64,000 nt of DNA from NCBI RefSeq assembly GCF_002252985.1, contig NZ_NHPJ01000114.1, positions 1 to 64,000 of the forward strand, given 5' to 3'. Below are positions 25,441 through 34,381 of this stretch, piece by piece (position 1 is the stretch's first letter; each line of letters begins with the position of its first letter). Source of the stretch: Halorubrum halodurans. Its GTDB lineage: Archaea; Halobacteriota; Halobacteria; Halobacteriales; Haloferacaceae. The translations under genes and the position numbers were made by a program. The notes beneath the pieces are model-generated. The model saw nothing but the letters and a program-made list of their open reading frames with translations. It had not been told where the DNA came from and ran no database searches.

Positions 25441-28400
25441 TGAGTGGCCTCGGGGGGTACTTCGACCGGTCCTCTGGCTTGAACCTTCACGTCGATGTTG
25501 GTCTGGCCGAGCCCCGCCTGTAACTCTGCGAGCACGTCGTCCTCGTCGTCGGTTATGGCTTCGGGTTCGTCGAGATCGACGCGGAACTTCAGCGTGACGT
25601 TGATCGACTCGCCGAACGGGTCGGGCTGGTTCGTCACGCGGGAGAAGTCGTCGAGTCCGCCTTGGTAGCTCGCGCTGTAGCTCGTCCCAGTCGACGTCTT
25701 CACGTCGTAACTCATCCGAACCGAGACCGCGTCCGCACGGTCGGTGAATGCGTCGCGCTGAGCGATGAACGACCCCTTCGAGAGTCGGTCCTCGCCCATT
25801 ACTTCGACAGTGACCTGCGAGACACCAGGTGTTCCGTCTGAAGGCGCTTTCGAGAGTGCGTGGGTTCGCACTTCGTTGAACGCGCGGGAGGCGGCCATCT
25901 GACTGGTCGCGGTGTCCCAGCCCGACGGTCGCGCGCAGTCGGGACAGATACCCTGGGCGTTGAGCTCGCTCTCGGCGTACTCCTTGCCGCAGCTCTGACA
26001 GCGAGCTTTCTCGATAGTCTTTTTGTGGTCCTCGCAGTACGCCGGCCCGTCGCCGGAGGGCTCAACCATCGTCGTACAACCGTCTTCGGCGCACTGGACT
26101 TTTTCCGCTTCGGGCGGCCGAATCGAGTCGTGGTGAACGTCGAGAAGGGACTCGATACCCGTGTAGACCACGTACTCGTTCCCGATCTTCACGTCGGTGT
26201 CCCTGATCGACGTCCGAACGTCCGGCGACTCCGCAAGGGGGCTTCGCTTCCGCCAGTTCTCGGGATGATCGTCGGCGTCGGCGTCCCAGTACACGGTTTC
26301 GGACTCCGCGTCCCAGTAGGTGTATCCACCGTCGTCGACCATCTTCGCGACGGTCTTCCGGAGGGGCTTCGTGCTCAGGAGGTAGGGGAGCCCCGGCTTC
26401 TTCGCGAACTGCTCGACGAGCTGCTGGGTCGTCATCGAGTCCTGGGTCTGCTGCCAGAGCTTCTGTTTGAAGAACGCGATGCCCTTGGGTCCGGCGTCAG
26501 CCCGAATCAGCCGGTCGTCGAGCGTCTCTTCGACAGCGTTGACGAGCGACGTCCCTCCGTTGGCCTCGGTCGCGTTGATAGTGATGTGCGTGAGGCCGTC
26601 GCGGTCAACGTAGTAGAGGTGGCGGTACACCCCGCGGACGAGCTCGCCGAGTAGGCCGTACTTCGTCTTCCGACGCTCCTTCAGGTCTTCAATCTGGTCG
26701 GGAGAAAGATCGGCGGTCTGTTGGCTGTCGTCGAGCAGCGCCTCGATGGCCTCGAGGTGGCGGGCCTCGTCGACCGCACTCTTCACACGTTCGTCGTCGG
26801 GTGCGAGAAATAGGACGTAGTTTTTGTAAACGCGACTTTGGACGTCCCCGCCCTGTTTCGACGCCGACTTCTGATAAAGTGACTGGACCTTCTCCGGGAC
26901 CGCCTGCGGGTTTGAATCGTCGTTGAGCAGCTCTTCGGTGACCGGAGCCGTATCCATGTGCATAACCGCGAGCTGAGGCGTCGACGCCTTGTCCGGAAGG
27001 TCGGCCGGCGACTCCGGATGCGACACCGGCTCGAACGCTCCGGTCCCTGTCTCGCTGTCGAGCCGAGCTTCGAACCGAGAGCGCGCCTGCGCGTCGGGGG
27101 TGTTGTCGACCCGCTGGTCGATGATACGAATGAGGTTCGGGTCAGACTTGAACCGGACGCGCTCCTCGTCGTAGAGGTAGTAACACGCGACGCCCATGTC
27201 GCCTCCGGCCAGCGCGTCCAGTGCGGAGTCGTAGTTGTCGAAGCGGATGTCGGGATGACCGAGCGCCGCGTTCATTTCCGCACGTGTGAGTCCGGTTGCC
27301 TGCTCGCCGTACGCGAGACTATGCCAGAGAACGGTTGTCGTCAGGTGGCTTCCGAGCGGTGGAATCCCTTTCTCCGTCCACTTACGGTCCTCGAGTTGTG
27401 CGTGGGCGTTCTCGTCCTCACTGTAGATGTCAGCAGTGACGGCAGAGCTGAGATCGACGAACTCGAACAGCGTCTCTCGGAGGGTCCCATCGATGCTGCC
27501 GCCCGGAGCATCGTCTGCCGGCGTCAGATCGTACAGCCGGATCCAGTGTCGGTCGTAGTTGGCCGGCTGGTGGTTCCAAAGGTAGAATACGGCCCGAGCG
27601 AGGAGCTTCAGTGCGCCACGGGTGCGCTGGAACTTCGGGATCGTGTCGATCTTCTCGGTGAGGGTATCGATGATCGTCGGATGGAACGGGTACTCTCGTT
27701 CAAGCCGGTCGACGAAGCTCGCGTCAGTAGCTTCCTGTGGGAACTGGCGGTCTCCACCGGTGTAGAACTGAAAGTATGACTCTGCGACAGACTGAGCTTG
27801 GTCATGGTCAATCTCCTCGAAGAGCCTGTGCTGAAGGACTTGTCCCACCTCCGTTTCGGAAGTAGGCGTGACCGTCTTGTGTTGTCGACGGCCGATTTGA
27901 TTGAGTTCGTCAACGAGCGTTCGGATCTCGTCAGCCTCCTCTTCGAAGGCCGTGTCAGCGATACTGTACACGACGGTAACGTCGTCCGTCTCCGACGCCG
28001 TCTCAAGGAGTGATAGAACGAAGCTCAGCGTCTGGCTTGCTAGCGTTGCGTTTCCGACTTCGACGGCGGACGCTGCTTCGAGATACGCCGCAATTTCGTC
28101 GATGAGGACGAGCGACGCCCCGTCGCCGATCTCGAACAGTCCTTTCAGCGTATTTCCGCCCGGGGCGTTTCGGTCTTGATCGTACTCTTTGATGTACTCG
28201 TACCCCTCCAACCCGTAGAGCTGATAAGCGATCTCCCCCCACATGGTCCGGGTGTTCGGGGCGTCCGGATCCGTGCGGTCACTACGTGTGTTTCGGCCGT
28301 CGACGTGCCCGCCGACGAAGACCGCAGTGTCGACGTCAAGCTCCCCGGCGACGGCAGCATCATGGTAGGACGAAGCGAGTCCCTCATCGCCGTCGTTGAG

Positions 28401-28769
28401 ATGATCTTCGAGATTCTCTATGTCACCCGGATGGGTAGCAAGGTGATACGAAGCGATCAAGTCGTGTGTCTTACCCCCTCCGAACCGGGTGTCAAGACAG
28501 AGAATGCTGTTCGAATACCCCCCACTATCATGTCCACCACTAGCAAGAAATCGCCCGGTAAGGTTGCTGAGAAGCGTCTGTAACCCGTCGGTTGGGTAAG
28601 TCATATCGAAGAAGAGGTCCCCATTGCGATATACTGGAGCGGCCTCGTCAGGAGAGTGTGCGACCGTAGCTAGACTAGCTGCAAATTGGTCTTCCTGAAG
28701 CGTTCCGTCGAGGACATCATTTCGCGGTGTACAATTGTCGAATAGCGTTGGAAATTCTGCGTTACTCAT
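25437..28769 (-). CDS. DUF499 ATPase (Hma-type cassette)
   Basis: A 1110-residue ATPase, first gene of the operon. Walker A is LDTRFGGGKTHDL near residue 113, Walker B is LVLIDEIAAYLEA near 218, followed by a TVVYSIADTAFEEEADEI sensor region, all typical of DUF499. A zinc-binding part lies at about 900-960 with several Cys pairs (CAEDGC, YCEDH, CQSCGKEY, CPDC). The last 100 residues form a separate domain. DUF499 proteins accompany DUF1156 methylases and large helicases in archaeal and bacterial defence islands. The promoter must lie in 28770-28900. ATP-driven remodelling of the methylase or helicase complex is an inference. Confidence 0.92.
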   Translation of the reverse strand: MSNAEFPTLFDNCTPRNDVLDGTLQEDQFAASLATVAHSPDEAAPVYRNGDLFFDMTYPTDGLQTLLSNLTGRFLASGGHDSGGYSNSILCLDTRFGGGKTHDLIASYHLATHPGDIENLEDHLNDGDEGLASSYHDAAVAGELDVDTAVFVGGHVDGRNTRSDRTDPDAPNTRTMWGEIAYQLYGLEGYEYIKEYDQDRNAPGGNTLKGLFEIGDGASLVLIDEIAAYLEAASAVEVGNATLASQTLSFVLSLLETASETDDVTVVYSIADTAFEEEADEIRTLVDELNQIGRRQHKTVTPTSETEVGQVLQHRLFEEIDHDQAQSVAESYFQFYTGGDRQFPQEATDASFVDRLEREYPFHPTIIDTLTEKIDTIPKFQRTRGALKLLARAVFYLWNHQPANYDRHWIRLYDLTPADDAPGGSIDGTLRETLFEFVDLSSAVTADIYSEDENAHAQLEDRKWTEKGIPPLGSHLTTTVLWHSLAYGEQATGLTRAEMNAALGHPDIRFDNYDSALDALAGGDMGVACYYLYDEERVRFKSDPNLIRIIDQRVDNTPDAQARSRFEARLDSETGTGAFEPVSHPESPADLPDKASTPQLAVMHMDTAPVTEELLNDDSNPQAVPEKVQSLYQKSASKQGGDVQSRVYKNYVLFLAPDDERVKSAVDEARHLEAIEALLDDSQQTADLSPDQIEDLKERRKTKYGLLGELVRGVYRHLYYVDRDGLTHITINATEANGGTSLVNAVEETLDDRLIRADAGPKGIAFFKQKLWQQTQDSMTTQQLVEQFAKKPGLPYLLSTKPLRKTVAKMVDDGGYTYWDAESETVYWDADADDHPENWRKRSPLAESPDVRTSIRDTDVKIGNEYVVYTGIESLLDVHHDSIRPPEAEKVQCAEDGCTTMVEPSGDGPAYCEDHKKTIEKARCQSCGKEYAESELNAQGICPDCARPSGWDTATSQMAASRAFNEVRTHALSKAPSDGTPGVSQVTVEVMGEDRLSKGSFIAQRDAFTDRADAVSVRMSYDVKTSTGTSYSASYQGGLDDFSRVTNQPDPFGESINVTLKFRVDLDEPEAITDDEDDVLAELQAGLGQTNIDVKVQARGPVEVPPEATQ

Positions 28770-29055
28770 TCTGACCTCGCCGTTTTCGATTCTGCTGGTC
28801 TCGATGCGGTAACGAATCCGTTTTGTTTCTTTTCAACATTCGGGTAGGCGATATTCGGCGTCTCCACAGCATCAACTTAGTCCCGTCCTCGGCTTCCGTA
28901 TCTCGTTTGTTAATCACAGGACTGGATAAACTTGCCCGTCTGAAGCTTCCTGTGTGGTTCGTGATTCGCTTCCGAATCATTCAGATGATTCTATCACTTT
29001 CACAAGATGTTATAACTGTTGCCGAGTCTAGTAGTGGTCTGAAACTTAACATCTG
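28770..29055. other. Upstream region of the DUF499 operon
   Basis: About 280 bp with no convincing gene; it should carry the promoter of the defence operon. Confidence 0.45.
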
Positions 29056-29191
29056 ATCGACGAGAGGGATCGTCTGCGAGCTGTACAAGCTCACTAACGG
29101 GGAGATCGAGATCGTGGAAGAAGCGATTACCGATCAAGTAGCTTCTTGTGGTCGTGATTATTGCGCTAATTCCTCCCACTCGATATCATAG
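29056..29191 (+). pseudogene. Frameshifted C-terminal remnant of a DNA methylase (Eco57I/TaqI-like)
   Basis: One frame reads IDERDRL, and after a shift of one base another reads CELYKLTNGEIEIVEEAI. The composite resembles the ELYxLTxEEIxIVEE tail typical of large N6-adenine methylases of type I/IIG systems. The rest of the gene is absent. It is probably the scar of a restriction-modification gene removed from this island. Confidence 0.55.
29156..29185 (+). repeat. Imperfect direct repeat, left copy
   Basis: GATTATTGCGCT, AATT, CCCACTCG pattern. About 25 of 28 aligned bases match a second copy at 30737-30764. The two copies bracket the deoxyhypusine synthase and wHTH genes. Confidence 0.6.
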
Positions 29192-29217
29192 CAGGCCCGA
29201 AACCGGTGTGTGAGTGG

Positions 29218-30192
29218 TTATTGTTTGAACGCTTTCGCCACAAGCAGTGGGAAAACAAGTGTGGCCTCTGCTTCCACTTGTGTGTAGTTCGTCTGGTTTT
29301 CTTTGATCTTCCCCCAAGAAACCGCCTCGTTCGGCGGTGCACCCGATAATGACCCATCACCCTCCATCCCCGTTGAGATATACACCACGTAATCCGCTCC
29401 TCCTCGAAAGAGGTTCGTCATGATTGCATGGTGTTTCGGTACTCCACCCCCCACCGCGATGAGCCCCGTCGAGTCCGCGAGCAGCCCATCTTCAATTAGC
29501 GAGTCATAGTCGTCCAAAACCTCAATACCCACTTCTGAATCGTACCCTTGACGGTAATAGTAGAGGAAGTTCCCGACCTCGGAGTCCGTCAACGCTGGAC
29601 AGTACACCGGTACGTCGTTGTCCGCGGCCTGCTTCAGAACCGAATCCTCATCCTCAAGAGTTTCACCTAACTCGCGTGCGAACGACGTCGGTGTTCTCAC
29701 TTTCTCCTCTGCGAAAAAGTCCTCAAAGAAATCATACAGATACTCTTCCAACCACACATACCGGTCAGAAGGAACGAAGAGATTCCCGAGCCGATTGATC
29801 CCACGCTCACGGAGCGATGCCTCGTCTGCGTCCCATTTTCCCATCTTGAATGGCTTTGCCGTCTTGATCACGTCCTCGGTCAGCGATCCAGACGTCGTAA
29901 TAACTACGTCCACATACCCCTCTCGAACGAGATACGCGACGGTCTCGCGCAGCCCCGACGAGATGATGTTTGACGTGAACGTGAGGTAGACAGTGGCGTC
30001 CGCCTCCTGCATACGTTCGGCGATGTCGATTGCCTCTGCGAGCTGCGTCGCCTGGAACCCTGTTGTCCCATAGGCGTCGAGCATCTCGCCAAAATCAAAT
30101 TCTCCACGAAAGTCGTAGCCACGAACATCCGGCGTGTCAGGTTCCTCATCACTCCCAGGAACGACGTCGCTGTGAGAGTCATCTTTGTCCAT
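29218..30192 (-). CDS. Deoxyhypusine synthase family protein
   Basis: A 324-residue protein with the whole deoxyhypusine synthase fold: YLTFTSNIISSGLRETVAYL near 75, DVVITTSGSLTEDVIK near 98, and the active-site region AVGGGVPKHHAIMTNLF with Lys, then SGAPPNEAVSWGKI. The enzyme moves an aminobutyl group from spermidine to a Lys of aIF5A. In Archaea some homologues act on agmatine or other amines instead. Its place beside a defence cassette, between imperfect direct repeats, raises the question whether this is the only copy or a mobile second copy. It is preceded by a wHTH gene on the same strand. Confidence 0.9.
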   Translation of the reverse strand: MDKDDSHSDVVPGSDEEPDTPDVRGYDFRGEFDFGEMLDAYGTTGFQATQLAEAIDIAERMQEADATVYLTFTSNIISSGLRETVAYLVREGYVDVVITTSGSLTEDVIKTAKPFKMGKWDADEASLRERGINRLGNLFVPSDRYVWLEEYLYDFFEDFFAEEKVRTPTSFARELGETLEDEDSVLKQAADNDVPVYCPALTDSEVGNFLYYYRQGYDSEVGIEVLDDYDSLIEDGLLADSTGLIAVGGGVPKHHAIMTNLFRGGADYVVYISTGMEGDGSLSGAPPNEAVSWGKIKENQTNYTQVEAEATLVFPLLVAKAFKQ

Positions 30193-30311
30193 ACTACTGG
30201 ATAATCTGACGCCGGTTTGAAGAACTCGGAATCGGTCTCCAAGCCGTTGATGAAACCCTCAACAATTGAGAGTTGGTGACTAAGAGCCGTCAGAAGCCCT
30301 TGAGAACAGAG

Positions 30312-30665
30312 TCACTCTTTCTCGTACGCGAGGTTCATCAGCCACTGGGAGAAGGCGTCTGACTGCGGATCGACATCTTCCTCACCGATGAATGGCGAGA
30401 GCATATCACCCGCCATCAGCAATGAAAAGTCAAGCTCAGATGCTGTTGGTTCGAGATAGTAGGTCCGTTGACCTTCGTACACCGTTTCCTCACGCTCGAT
30501 CAGCTCGGCACTCTCAAGCGCTTCGACTAGTCGGCTTCCCTTTCGCGAAGAGACATCCAGCTCTTTCCAAAAGTCGCTCTGGTGAATCCCACCCGTCTCG
30601 CGGACCAGTTCAAGACCCGCACGCTCGTCCGCTGATAGATCGGCTTCACCCTGTGACGCACTCAT
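30312..30665 (-). CDS. Winged-helix regulator
   Basis: A 117-residue protein with a MarR/TrmB-like winged helix: AGLELVRETGGIHQSDFWKE, then VSSRKGSRLVEALESAELIE and a wing with TVYEGQRTYYLEP. The C-terminus ends LMNLAYEKE. It lies 119 bp upstream of the deoxyhypusine synthase gene in the same direction, so it could control that gene or itself. No other feature recognised. Confidence 0.75.
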   Translation of the reverse strand: MSASQGEADLSADERAGLELVRETGGIHQSDFWKELDVSSRKGSRLVEALESAELIEREETVYEGQRTYYLEPTASELDFSLLMAGDMLSPFIGEEDVDPQSDAFSQWLMNLAYEKE

Positions 30666-31079
30666 ATTCCAACAGCTAACGTGTATCCATTATAATCGTT
30701 CTTTCTGTCGCTAACACTCGTTATGAGATTGGCCGAGATTATTGTGCTGATTTCCCACTCGGTAGCACGACAAACCCGCAACGGGCGTTTTTCGGGTTTA
30801 TCCAACCGATATTGTAAATCAATGCCTTATGTAGAAATCCGGTGAATAGGGGGCGGTAAATGTTACATGAGGCGGCAGGCATCGCTGACAAGTGAATGCT
30901 GAGCCCACGCCACAGTCGACACCGACCGTGGCCTGTCTGTCCATCTCGTCACGTCGCCAGTTGTAGCGCGGTACGGCTTATCCAGAGCTGAAATCAGCTT
31001 AAGAAGCCGTTTCACTCTCTGAGACTTCCGGAGACAAATTTATAACGATCGAATATGTATTTTTTGATAGGTGGTATGT
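30666..31079. other. Intergenic stretch with right copy of direct repeat
   Basis: Contains the second imperfect repeat at 30737-30764. No gene is seen. A TATA-like AT-rich stretch lies at 31040-31070 in front of the small membrane protein. Confidence 0.45.
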
Positions 31080-31349
31080 ATGGCCACACCAAGCTATGCG
31101 GGGGCAGAGTCGCACCACCACCCAGATAGAGACATTGAAACAGGTGAAACTGCAGTCTGGCCACTCGTTGAGTGCCTCGGTGGGAGCGTGGGGGCTGGAA
31201 TTATCTTCCTCCTCTCTCTCCCAGTGTTAGCCGATCTTATGAGTCCGCTTGGAGCCCTGTCTCCAACTGGGCTCCTCGTCGTGTTTCTGTTCGCGTGGCT
31301 GTTCTTGTGGCTACTCATCGCTGTGACTCGCGAACGAGTCACCGACTGA
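31080..31349 (+). CDS. Small two-helix membrane protein
   Basis: A 89-residue protein from ATG 31080. The first 30 residues are polar with a His run (ESHHHPDRD); two hydrophobic helices follow, SVGAGIIFLLSLPVLADL and LLVVFLFAWLFLWLLIAV, with a short charged tail. No family recognised. Confidence 0.6.
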   Translation: MATPSYAGAESHHHPDRDIETGETAVWPLVECLGGSVGAGIIFLLSLPVLADLMSPLGALSPTGLLVVFLFAWLFLWLLIAVTRERVTD

Positions 31350-31379
31350 GTAGTCACAATAACAGTGTATACCCTATCT

Positions 31380-31658
31380 TCAGTCGAACACGTCACTAAA
31401 GTCCTGAAGAATATCGTGTGACGACTTTCCATCAGCACGAGATGGAATTGGATCTTCCCAGCATTCAATCTCAAGTGTTTGTGCATCCGATAGCTGATGC
31501 GGATCAGTCCTTACATTGAGAATTGCTGTATGGTAGATAGCAAGGAGTCGGTGGTCATGGACACTCACGTGATCGATGCCAGCCCGGTTCAGAACTGCTG
31601 GGATATCCGTGCGACCAGAGAGAGATACCGAGACGGTTGGAGAGTCCGGGTCACCCAT
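31380..31658 (-). CDS. Hypothetical protein
   Basis: A 92-residue acidic protein (GDPDSPTVSVSLSGRTDIPA, then LAIYHTAILNVRTDP). ATG at 31658; a GTG at 31673 is also in frame just after a stop. Composition fits haloarchaeal proteins but the family is unknown. It converges with the small membrane protein gene. Confidence 0.45.
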   Translation of the reverse strand: MGDPDSPTVSVSLSGRTDIPAVLNRAGIDHVSVHDHRLLAIYHTAILNVRTDPHQLSDAQTLEIECWEDPIPSRADGKSSHDILQDFSDVFD

Positions 31659-32041
31659 AACAGCAATTCTCACATCAGACGGATAAACTACCCTGTCCTG
31701 GAGAGCCTCGAGGGACTCGCGTCGACCGTTGAAAAGTACTCAGGTTAAGACTGACGTCGGTCGTAACGTGTCTCTCCCCAGTGCGTGAAGCAGAGATTCA
31801 CCTATTCGGGCTTTCCCGGATGCCGCGGACGCGGCATCTGGGCTGTAGCGCCCATGGCTCGGCTTCTTTCGCACACGGACCAGTCAACAAAACGTGCTCT
31901 GTGGCACGAAATCCAGGTCGGTCTCTTGCGCCCCATATCTTGTTTCACGCTCTCCTAGGGTAGCAGCGTGTCCATCGAGTCAACAGAGTCAATGAAGTTG
32001 TAGCCAATTATTTTCCTCCCACCGATGATTTCCACTCAAGC
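31659..32041. other. Intergenic stretch with a strong GC hairpin
   Basis: An 8-bp perfect stem, GATGCCGC (31819-31826) with GCGGCATC (31831-31838), and a 4-base loop. It is not followed by a T-run. Nothing else is recognised here. Confidence 0.45.
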
Positions 32042-32197
32042 ATGACCGGAATCGTGATCCTCCCCGCTGGTCGCGACGACGCGTTTGAGGACTACAAACA
32101 GTTCATCCGAGATGGGCACCCAATTGTGGATATTGAGTCATATCTCAATGACGAGGGCCTCGAACTATTTCGCACTACATCTGAAACAGCCGGTTGA
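32042..32197 (+). CDS. Short acidic protein, possibly truncated
   Basis: A 51-residue frame from ATG 32042 (MTGIVILPAGRDDAFEDYKQ ... ending TTSETAG). It looks like the beginning of a longer protein; another frame continues with protein-like residues (LKQPVDKEYELAMW), so a frameshift is likely. Family unknown. Confidence 0.35.
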   Translation: MTGIVILPAGRDDAFEDYKQFIRDGHPIVDIESYLNDEGLELFRTTSETAG

Positions 32198-32231
32198 TAA
32201 AGAGTACGAACTGGCTATGTGGACCGGACTA

Positions 32232-33590
32232 CTAATCCCGCAACCGTCTTTTCACGACCTCTACAAGTTCTTTCGCAGGAATCTCTTGGAGTCGCTCGTC
32301 TTCGCTCAATGTATCTAGAACAGCCCCAACGGGCTCGGTGAACTTGAAAACCAAGTGAACACCCGATTTGAATCCACCACTGACCCGTTCGCTTTCCAGA
32401 ACACCGTACGTTCCGGCCTTATTGATGTGGCTGTTGACTGTTTCTTGTGTGTAGATTTCCATGTCGCTTCCCTCACAGAGAATTTTGTAGATGTCGTACA
32501 CCACAGGGCTCGGAGCCGCTCCTTCATTCTCTTTCGCGACAAGTGCGGCAGCGTACAGAGACAGCTTCTTTTGGACAGACATCCCGCCAACGATCTCAAG
32601 GACCCGATTCTTTACCACAGAGTCGTTTGCCGATCTGACGTGGTCCTGCGTTACCACCGTATCGCCTGCCCGGTTCGCGATCTCTCCAGCATCTCGTAGC
32701 AGGTCGATCGCGCGACGCGCGTCACCTTCGTTTTGAGCACCATACGCAGCCACGATCTCGATTACTCCGTCTTCGAGGGCGTCTTGTTTAAACGCATCTC
32801 GACGTCGTTCGAGAATTTCGATGAGTTCGTTGGCGTCGTAATCCGAGAAGTGAATTCCGTTCGGATTGTAGGAGCTGTCAGTCCGGCTGTCCAGGTTCTC
32901 GCGGAACTTCGGGTAGTTAGTGACAACCACCGTTGACAGCTGCGTATCAACATGCTGTTCAGACATGACTCGGCTCAAACTATAGAGTAGTCGAGAGTAC
33001 GCCGGTTCGTCTGCGCCCGTACTGCCGGTCAGCGCGTCGATCTCGTCGAGGATGAACACGAGTGAGTCGAAGTGATCGTCGACGATTTCGTAGAGCCGGG
33101 TGTATTTCATATCGGTCGAGACGCCTGACCGAGGGACATCCCAAACCACGCCCGCTTTCCGCGCCGTCTGGTGGCCTAGCTTCCACACAGCGCGGTCAAG
33201 CGTGTGAGACTCCATCGTTTTGAAATTGACTGCCACAAAGTCAAACTCAATACCGCTCTCCTGAGCTCGTTCTTTGACTTTGTTCGCGACGGCTTTCACT
33301 GTCAGCGTCTTGCCTGTGCCACTAGGACCGTACAAAAGCAGATCCGGCGGTCGCTCACCATCGAGAGTGTCCCGAAACGCCCGAGCTTCGGCAGCGAGTT
33401 GCTCGTCCCGGCCGTAGATCCGATCCTGATCGACAATCGTACTCGAGTCTACGAGGTCCTTGTTTTCGAAAACAGTCTGTACGTCGCCATCGAGGATGCT
33501 ATCCACGACAGATGATCCGGATTCTTGTGACCCACCAGACTCGGTATCTGGCTGCCCCGAGTCGGGTTCGTCGCCTTGCATAACGGTCAT
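32232..33590 (-). CDS. orc1: Orc1/Cdc6 replication initiator (origin 1)
   Basis: A 452-residue archaeal initiator. AAA+ domain: LLLYGPSGTGKTLTVKAV (Walker A, about residue 85), VFILDEIDALTG (Walker B), then the initiator-specific part with IHFSDYDANELIEILERR, and a C-terminal winged helix from about 345 (KKLSLYAAALVAKENEG ... YDIYKIL). It binds origin boxes and recruits the MCM helicase. The first 50 residues are an acidic Ser/Gly-rich tail. The upstream 500 bp hold an iteron array, so gene and origin are adjacent, as usual for haloarchaeal replicons. It differs clearly from the initiators at 57098 and 42625. Confidence 0.95.
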   Translation of the reverse strand: MTVMQGDEPDSGQPDTESGGSQESGSSVVDSILDGDVQTVFENKDLVDSSTIVDQDRIYGRDEQLAAEARAFRDTLDGERPPDLLLYGPSGTGKTLTVKAVANKVKERAQESGIEFDFVAVNFKTMESHTLDRAVWKLGHQTARKAGVVWDVPRSGVSTDMKYTRLYEIVDDHFDSLVFILDEIDALTGSTGADEPAYSRLLYSLSRVMSEQHVDTQLSTVVVTNYPKFRENLDSRTDSSYNPNGIHFSDYDANELIEILERRRDAFKQDALEDGVIEIVAAYGAQNEGDARRAIDLLRDAGEIANRAGDTVVTQDHVRSANDSVVKNRVLEIVGGMSVQKKLSLYAAALVAKENEGAAPSPVVYDIYKILCEGSDMEIYTQETVNSHINKAGTYGVLESERVSGGFKSGVHLVFKFTEPVGAVLDTLSEDERLQEIPAKELVEVVKRRLRD

Positions 33591-33610
33591 TGTGATCTAA
33601 CCGCTAATAA

Positions 33611-34140
33611 CCTTTGTCGAAATGAAGAGGGTAGAGTCGAAATGAAGTGGGTGTTGTCGATATGAACACCCCTCCGTCGAAATGAATTTCCTGCCTCTTT
33701 CATATCATTACACACCAACTTCGAAGTGAAGACCCCGCCATCGATATGAAATCTCAGACAGCAAGACAGACACCCCTTCTTCGAAATGAAATCCCACCTC
33801 AGAGTCCTGTCCGCAGTAGATCTTCTTCGAAGTGAGCACCCCTCCGCCGATATGAAATCATTTAGCCCGGAAATTGTCCCCGTCCACACACCCCGTCATC
33901 GAAATGAAATACAAAAACACTGTGTCCGAACCCGTCCACGAGATTTCATCGTGAGGAATGGCAGCAGGTTCTTCGAGATGAAATGCTCGAGCAAAACACT
34001 AATACTGCCGTATTAGACCGTACAAATTAGATTTAGAGCAATTTTCGCTGTGGAAGAACCAATTTCATATCGAAGACGGTGTGTGAGAGTCATCTAACTA
34101 CTACGTCAATCTTCGATTTCATATCGAATATGGGGTGTGA
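33611..34140. other. Replication origin 1: 20-bp-phased iterons and inverted ORB boxes
   Basis: The unit TCGAAATGAA or TCGATATGAA occurs as direct repeats at 33617, 33637, 33657, 33677, 33721, 33741, 33781, 33827 (TCGAAGTGAG), 33847 (CCGATATGAA), 33899 and 33973 (TCGAGATGAA). Several are exactly 20 bp apart. Many have a C-rich flank (CACCCCTCCG), so they are origin-recognition-box-like. Two inverted copies (TTCATATCGA followed by GGTGTGTGAG or GGGGTGTGAG) are at 34064 and 34118. AT-rich DNA lies between them at about 33985-34060, a candidate unwinding element. Confidence 0.85.
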
Positions 34141-34381
34141 GAGCTACCGATATTATCTCCCGTAGTCCGCTCATAGTAGATACGCCGTTTATTTTCACAT
34201 CATACATTCTCTTCACAAACTCAGTTCACTGTATGACTCAATTAATATCTCTCGATAATGTCGTCGACATGGTTGTGGCACACGAACCAGTAATTCACTC
34301 TCGCTCACATTTCCGATACATATATCACGAAAGTTTGCTAATAGATACCAGGCCACGTCCAACGATGTGGCGATTAAAATC

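Noticed and set aside
25860-27779. Long frames antisense to DUF499
   Set aside because: Arg/Val/Gly-rich shadows of a GC-rich gene with clear Walker motifs on the minus strand.
28823-29056. 77-residue + strand frame upstream of the methylase remnant
   Set aside because: No start signal or family; overlaps the likely promoter of the DUF499 operon.
31819-31838. GC hairpin as a rho-independent-like terminator or IS end
   Set aside because: No T-run follows and no second matching end or transposase was found nearby.
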